This document shows positions 5,702 to 8,986 of a DNA stretch of 8,986 nucleotides, piece after piece. The stretch comes from Candidatus Woesearchaeota archaeon (GTDB taxonomy: Archaea; Nanobdellota; Nanobdellia; SCGC-AAA011-G17; VGLX01). The notes beneath the pieces are model-generated. The model worked only from the letters and a program-made list of their open reading frames with translations. It was not told the origin of the DNA and did not search any database. The DNA lies in assembly GCA_016866645.1 (NCBI GenBank), contig VGLX01000030.1, forward strand, positions 1-8,986, given 5' to 3'. Position 1 is the stretch's first letter; the number at the start of each line of letters is the position of its first letter. The translations under genes were made by a program, and so were the position numbers.

Positions 5702-6450
5702 ACCGCAAAATTATACCTGTAAGTGTTATTCTGAACAACAGACTTATCATCTTCTAAAGAGTAAACGAACGTTTTCGCATCGTATGGGAAAACATCTGCT
5801 TTAACATCTAACCCTAAGAGGTAAGACACGTCCACGCTTTTAGGGTCTGAAGCTGTCTTCTTGACTATGTCCTCTGATAGCCCGTGTAAGAATTTGATCC
5901 TCAACGGGTATTCGACATTGTAAGGCTCGTCTAACTTGTATACAGACTCCCCTTCTTGGGCCTGGACAGGGTATTTGACCACGACTCTGACTTTAGTATC
6001 GAAGAGTTCAAGATTCGTTACAGGCGTTGAAGGGGTTATGCTGACCTTTTCAAAAACACCTGTGTACAAGCATTGGGGCAGGAAAGCGTTCATGAATCCG
6101 GAAAACTCTTTTTTAAAATCTTCAAGTGACGGTAAAACGTTTTTCCCGCTGTAATACCCGTAGGCTATTGACAAGTCTTCATTGCTCACACCTTTATCCT
6201 CGCTGACTCTTAAAAGCCCGCCTTGCGAGCCTAGTTGGTAGAGAAGCCTAAGGCTCATGTCATCGACGCATTCTTGAATATGGCTTTGCACTTTAGCTGT
6301 TTGAGCTGGCAGAGCGACCCGCCTGTTCAGGATATTCTCATTCGCAAGCTTACTAATCTCAGACTTGTAATACACCCCTGCGAGTATCAGCGCTAGGATT
6401 AAAGCGCCGAATATTACAAACAGAGTAATCTGCCCTTTCTTTCTAACCAT
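5695..6450 (-). CDS. Pilin-like membrane-anchored protein with class III signal peptide
   Basis: A 251-residue protein beginning MVRKKGQITLFVIFGALILA. KKG-QITLF fits the archaeal class III (type IV prepilin) signal: a short basic head, cleavage after Gly6 by an archaeal prepilin peptidase, then a hydrophobic helix to about residue 27. The usual Glu at +5 of the mature protein is absent (F here). The outer part has IQECVDDMSLRLLYQLGSQGG at 58-78 and LPQC at 124-127 (C61 and C127 may pair), followed by a beta-rich half (VRVVVKYPVQ, YPLRIKF). I recall this layout as recurrent in DPANN-type archaea, without known function. There is no SD; a TATA-like box ends 24 nt before ATG 6450, so the mRNA is probably leaderless. 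It is the first gene of an operon with the large exported protein. Confidence 0.75.
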   Translation of the reverse strand: MVRKKGQITLFVIFGALILALILAGVYYKSEISKLANENILNRRVALPAQTAKVQSHIQECVDDMSLRLLYQLGSQGGLLRVSEDKGVSNEDLSIAYGYYSGKNVLPSLEDFKKEFSGFMNAFLPQCLYTGVFEKVSITPSTPVTNLELFDTKVRVVVKYPVQAQEGESVYKLDEPYNVEYPLRIKFLHGLSEDIVKKTASDPKSVDVSYLLGLDVKADVFPYDAKTFVYSLEDDKSVVQNNTYRYNFAVR

Positions 6451-6474
6451 TATCTAAACAATAGAACTTAAAAC

Positions 6475-6482
6475 TATTTAAA
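6475..6482 (-). promoter_or_regulatory. TATA-like promoter of the pilin-like/surface-protein operon
   Basis: TTTAAATA on the minus strand, then 24 nt, then ATG 6450. Spacing predicts a leaderless start. It lies in the 47-bp gap after the AnmK homologue, so the surface operon has its own promoter even if readthrough also occurs. Confidence 0.6.
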
Positions 6483-6497
6483 TTTTATTGCTTACAT

Positions 6498-7652
6498 TTA
6501 AGGCAGGACTATCTTGCCCAAGAATCCTCTCTTTACTGTCAGGCTGTTCTGGCTTCCTGAGACTGTTTCGTTAGCGAGTATCGCGAAGGCTGCCGCTTCC
6601 CTGTTGTCGGCTGTCATGCCGAAGTCTTTGATGTCTTTGAACTTGACATCCTTACTTTGACTGGTTATCCTTTGTCTCAGTTCAGGGTTGTTGTACCCTC
6701 CGCCGCAGAGCACTGCTTCTTCTACTTTTTCTTGGATAAGAGTTTTTGCTATAAGGCTGGCTGTTAGCTCTGTGAAAGTTGATATCACATCTTCACTGCT
6801 GATATTCTTTTTTTTCGCTTCTTTGAGTATGCTTTCTATGAAGGCTCTGCCGAAGTCGAAGTTTCCGCTAGATCTTAACCTGCTCTGGAAGAACTTGTTC
6901 TTAAGCATAAGATTTAACAATACCAGGTTTACTTTCCCTCTCTTGGCTACCATGCCATCCTTGTCATATTCTTTCTTGTACAATATCCTCATTGCTTCGT
7001 CTATGCACATGTTGCCCGGCCCCAGGTCGTAAGCTTTTACCTGCTCTATCCCGCAATTCTTAGGCAGGGCTGTTATGTTGGTTATCCCGCCGATGTTAAC
7101 TACTGCGCGGCTTTTTCCTTTTGACGAGAATATGATATAATCCGTGTAAGACGTTAATGGCGCTCCTTCTCCTCCTAGTGCTATGTGGCAAGGCCTGAAA
7201 TCAGCCACTGTCACGCATCCTGTCTCTTTAGATATAATACTCGGCTCTCCTATCTGCATGGTCGCTCGTACAGTCTCTCCGCAGAATTCCAAGTCTTTCG
7301 GCAGGTGGGCTATCGTCTGGCCGTGAGACCCTATAAGGTCGACTTGGTTAATGCTTATGTTCGCTTTTCCGCATAGCCTTATCGCCGCTTTTGCGAACGC
7401 TTTGCCCACTGCGAAGTTCAGCCTGGTGATATCATTCAAGCTGACAAGCTCTTTAGTAGTCGCTTCATGAAGCTTAGCCTTCATTTCTTTATCATAATCA
7501 TACGTTTCAAAGCTTAACACCTCAAAACTAGTATCCTTCCCGGATCCTTTTATCTTTAGAAGCGCTGCGTCTATGCCATCCTGAGAAGTGCCGGACATAA
7601 GACCTATGACTAGCTTTTCTGTCTTGTCCTTTATCCGCTCTAAAGCGTCCAT
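6498..7652 (-). CDS. anmK: Anhydro-N-acetylmuramic acid kinase (AnmK) homologue
   Basis: A 384-residue protein of the AnmK family (E. coli 369), in the hexokinase/actin ATPase fold. In bacteria AnmK opens the 1,6-anhydro ring of anhMurNAc and phosphorylates it during murein recycling. Motifs seen: IGLMSGTSQDGID (phosphate loop) at 16-28, IGSHGQT at 107-113, ADFRPCHIALGGEGAPL at 150-166, NIGGITNI at 186-193, YDLGPGN with the likely catalytic-base Asp at 209, LCGGGYNNPE at 315-324 and TADNREAAAFA at 347-357. Differences from bacterial enzymes as I remember them: FRxxD is FRPCH, and KSTGRE is RSSGNF (260-265). The start is set at 7652: a TATA-like box lies 22 nt upstream, the first motif falls near its usual distance from the N-terminus, and the two earlier in-frame ATGs (7685, 7676) lie inside that box. 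Archaea lack murein, so substrate is open: scavenged bacterial sugar or another anhydrosugar. Confidence 0.85.
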   Translation of the reverse strand: MDALERIKDKTEKLVIGLMSGTSQDGIDAALLKIKGSGKDTSFEVLSFETYDYDKEMKAKLHEATTKELVSLNDITRLNFAVGKAFAKAAIRLCGKANISINQVDLIGSHGQTIAHLPKDLEFCGETVRATMQIGEPSIISKETGCVTVADFRPCHIALGGEGAPLTSYTDYIIFSSKGKSRAVVNIGGITNITALPKNCGIEQVKAYDLGPGNMCIDEAMRILYKKEYDKDGMVAKRGKVNLVLLNLMLKNKFFQSRLRSSGNFDFGRAFIESILKEAKKKNISSEDVISTFTELTASLIAKTLIQEKVEEAVLCGGGYNNPELRQRITSQSKDVKFKDIKDFGMTADNREAAAFAILANETVSGSQNSLTVKRGFLGKIVLP

Positions 7653-7674
7653 GATATTTTTAAAAGCGTAAAGC

Positions 7675-7682
7675 ATATATAA
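7675..7682 (-). promoter_or_regulatory. TATA-like promoter of the AnmK homologue
   Basis: TTATATAT on the minus strand, then 22 nt, then ATG 7652. It overlaps the two earlier in-frame ATG codons, which argues that those are not used. Confidence 0.55.
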
Positions 7683-7829
7683 CATTTACGGAGCTTCCTG
7701 AAGTTTTCTAAACAACCCTTTGAAATGATTTCGGGGTTCACGTTAGCCTTTATCGTAACGTTAACGACACCCGCAGGGGCACACACGCGCTAATATAAGA
7801 AAACGGCGTTGTGAAGAACCTGATTAGCA

Positions 7830-7843
7830 CGAAGAACTCTTCG
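7830..7843. repeat. 14-bp palindrome in the gap
   Basis: CGAAGA-AC-TCTTCG has 6-bp perfect arms around a 2-bp centre. The heptamer GAAGAAC also occurs 18 bp earlier. It could be a protein site or chance. Confidence 0.3.
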
Positions 7844-7881
7844 AGGAGACAACCATCTAGAATGCGCTGTAGTAACAAAGT

Positions 7882-7944
7882 TAACCACCGGGACAACACA
7901 ATTTCTGCACATACAATCCCTAAACTCTTCCGATAAGGTGGTTA
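7882..7944. repeat. 8-bp inverted repeat enclosing 47 bp
   Basis: TAACCACC (7882-7889) and GGTGGTTA (7937-7944) are perfect complements. A GGGA/TCCC pair (7890-7893, 7917-7920) begins directly inside the left arm. It might form a stem in RNA from either strand, or mark the end of the zinc-ribbon transcript. I see no tRNA or known RNA signature in it. Confidence 0.35.
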
Positions 7945-7970
7945 TTCATTCAAGACACTAATCCTCATTG

Positions 7971-8810
7971 CTAAATAATCCCAGCTTTCCACAGCATCCA
8001 AAAAAAACCCACAACTATGAGGATTCCGAAACATATAACACTAAATAACTGCGTTTTCATTTGTTCAAAACTTACTGTTTGGACCTTCCCTCCAACCAAA
8101 CCCTCTATTTTCTCAATGCCTGTCCGTTTCATTATACTATAAAGCGTTATCATCTTAATACTGTATTGTGCCCAGCACACTACGAGAGCTAATAACAATC
8201 CTATAATCACACCTATGTAGAGTAAGAAGTCTAGGGCATCAAAGATACTCATTAACCCAGTTTTTTCACCGTAAAACTTAATCCCCCACCTAAATAAAAA
8301 AAAGATAATGACACCAAAAATTATCGCACCAGCACCCCAGAGCCCCCCACTACCAAATAACGCAATTCCTCGTGTTTGAAGTTTTTCTTTTGATAGATTT
8401 GTTTGACATTTCGGACAGGTTAAATCGCCTGGGAACATTAGTTCACCACATTTATCGCAGAAGGTATCGCATGTCGGACAACGGATAAACTCACCCACCT
8501 TCACCAGTTCATGTTTGCACATAAGGCAGAATTGATTTGTTTTTTCTGCCTCTTCACTTTTCCCATCTGGAATTGCTGATAAATCTACGCCGCAATTCTT
8601 ACAGAGTTTTGCTGTATGTTCACTCTCTGCTCCGCATTTCCAGCAGTAAGTTTTAGGGGCGGGCGTTTCAGCCGGGATAGCTGAATCAACAGCACGGGTT
8701 ATTTCATTTTCAGGCCACCCTTTTTGTTTCAGTTGTGATTTTATCGCGTCTAAAGAAACCCCATCCTTCAACATCTTCCTGATAAAATCCACAAGCTTTT
8801 GGTCAACCAT
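7971..8810 (-). CDS. Membrane protein with three zinc ribbons
   Basis: A 279-residue protein in three parts. Residues 4-45 form a small helical domain (LVDFIRKMLKDGVSLDAIKS, then GWPENEI), of a kind common before zinc ribbons or membrane segments in archaeal proteins. Residues 56-135 carry six CxxC pairs that make three zinc ribbons: C56/C59 with C70/C73, C95/C98 with C111/C114, and C118/C121 with C132/C135. Three membrane spans follow at about 156-176, 193-213 and 257-277. The ribbons should lie in the cytoplasm, perhaps binding a partner or nucleic acid; no specific function is recognised. The start at 8810 has a TATA-like box ending 24 nt upstream and no SD, so it is probably leaderless. 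Codon use stands out: four of six Arg codons are CGN, whereas neighbours use mainly AGG/AGA, which hints at a different origin. Confidence 0.75.
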   Translation of the reverse strand: MVDQKLVDFIRKMLKDGVSLDAIKSQLKQKGWPENEITRAVDSAIPAETPAPKTYCWKCGAESEHTAKLCKNCGVDLSAIPDGKSEEAEKTNQFCLMCKHELVKVGEFIRCPTCDTFCDKCGELMFPGDLTCPKCQTNLSKEKLQTRGIALFGSGGLWGAGAIIFGVIIFFLFRWGIKFYGEKTGLMSIFDALDFLLYIGVIIGLLLALVVCWAQYSIKMITLYSIMKRTGIEKIEGLVGGKVQTVSFEQMKTQLFSVICFGILIVVGFFWMLWKAGII

Positions 8811-8834
8811 TATAGCTTCTAGAGAAGTCTGAAG

Positions 8835-8842
8835 TTTTAAAT
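8835..8842 (-). promoter_or_regulatory. TATA-like promoter of the zinc-ribbon gene
   Basis: ATTTAAAA on the minus strand, then 24 nt, then ATG 8810; fits a leaderless transcript. The gap 8811-8897 separates two divergent genes and should hold both promoters. Confidence 0.55.
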
Positions 8843-8847
8843 CTTTC

Positions 8848-8856
8848 TTTTAAAAA
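8848..8856 (+). promoter_or_regulatory. Candidate TATA box of the divergent plus-strand gene
   Basis: TTTTAAAAA lies about 41 bp before ATG 8898. A start roughly 25 nt downstream would leave a short leader of about 18 nt. It is nearly back to back with the minus-strand box, so the two promoters may compete. Confidence 0.35.
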
Positions 8857-8897
8857 CAACAACCTACAAGCTAGGAGAACAAAAACATAAGGATTAA

Positions 8898-8986
8898 ATG
8901 GAAATAGGGCTTTACCCTTATATGGTTGAGAGCTCCAGGCGAATCGAAGAATTAAAGCGAAGTTCCAAGGGCATTATTCTTTTTTT
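8898..8986 (+). CDS. N-terminal fragment of an unrecognised gene (continues past window)
   Basis: ATG at 8898 is followed by an open frame to the window edge (29 full codons): MEIGLYPYMVESSRRIEELK, then a short continuation ending in GIILF. A stop (TAA, 8895-8897) directly precedes the ATG, so this is the first possible Met start. AAGGA lies 4 nt before the ATG as a weak SD. The peptide has normal composition and the codons look like those of other genes here, but it is too short to assign. It is divergent from the zinc-ribbon gene. Confidence 0.5.
   Translation, partial: MEIGLYPYMVESSRRIEELKRSSKGIILF

Larger units (their letters stand above)
7640..7945 (-). pseudogene. Possible decayed gene between the zinc-ribbon and AnmK genes
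   Basis: One minus-strand frame runs from 7945 to the stop at 7640-7642 with a single in-frame TAG at 7790-7792. The two open parts are 51 and 49 codons. The first contains SEEFRDCMCRNC and SRWLSPRRVLRANQ, the second VVNVTIKANVNPEIISKG and ENFRKLRK. The end overlaps the AnmK promoter and start in another frame. The gap is clearly less AT-rich than the other intergenic stretches here. I do not recognise the protein, and chance cannot be excluded: one such frame in six is not very unlikely. Otherwise the stretch 7686-7970 shows only the inverted repeats listed separately. Confidence 0.25.

Noticed and set aside
5302..5757. 151-codon plus-strand open frame
   Set aside because: It lies opposite the N-terminal part of the large exported protein and the end of the pilin-like gene, has no SD or promoter, and the minus-strand genes there have signal peptides, SDs and coherent domains.
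6498..7652. Idea that the kinase has lost its catalytic base
   Set aside because: The changed Asp is in the FRxxD motif. Counting along the P. aeruginosa enzyme as I remember it, the catalytic Asp182 falls in the DxGPGN motif, which is intact here.
7653..7685. Earlier AnmK starts at 7685 or 7676
   Set aside because: Those ATGs lie within the TATA-like box that is correctly spaced for ATG 7652, and the added residues have no counterpart before the first conserved motif.
7686..7970. tRNA or other known RNA gene in the gap
   Set aside because: No T-arm consensus, acceptor pairing or 5S/RNase P signature could be found on either strand.

Overview
The window looks like a stretch of an archaeal chromosome, most likely from a small-genome DPANN-type lineage; the phylum cannot be fixed from sequence alone. 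Evidence: (i) four genes (the ATP-cone nuclease, the pilin-like protein, the AnmK kinase, the zinc-ribbon protein) have an AT-rich TATA-like box ending 22-25 nt before their ATG and no Shine-Dalgarno (SD), the expected layout of archaeal leaderless mRNAs; (ii) genes inside operons have strong SDs matching the usual archaeal 16S 3' end (GGAGG, GAGGTGA); (iii) one protein starts with the KKGQITLF class III (type IV pilin-like) signal peptide typical of archaea; (iv) Arg is mostly AGG/AGA. Almost everything lies on the minus strand.

Layout, left to right. 1-129 (+): C-terminus of a HAD-family hydrolase, whose 3' end overlaps convergently with an ATP-cone plus Mrr-like PD-(D/E)XK nuclease gene (84-965, minus). 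A hairpin plus T-tract (1043-1080) ends a three-gene minus-strand operon: BT1/FBT-type folate-biopterin transporter family protein (1974-3278), then a small lipoprotein-like secreted protein with a calcium-loop motif (1451-1909), then a two-helix membrane protein (1087-1341). A 252-bp AT-rich stretch (3279-3530) precedes the transporter and may be a long leader. Next is a surface operon: a pilin-like anchored protein (5695-6450) translationally coupled to a 718-residue exported beta-rich protein (3531-5687) carrying a 15-residue DYWQRH repeat. Upstream is an anhydro-N-acetylmuramic acid kinase homologue (6498-7652), a non-AT-rich gap that may hold a decayed gene (7640-7945), a three-zinc-ribbon membrane protein with different codon use (7971-8810), and finally the start of a divergent plus-strand gene (8898 to the edge).

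Common theme: mostly cell-envelope biology (transport, lipoprotein, pilin-like subunit, large exported protein, membrane zinc-ribbon protein), plus a sugar kinase normally tied to bacterial murein recycling and a nucleotide-sensing nuclease-like protein. The best candidates for something undescribed are the DYWQRH-repeat surface operon, the ATP-cone nuclease, and the archaeal AnmK homologue with altered motifs. There is no CRISPR array, rRNA, tRNA or intact mobile element that I can recognise.
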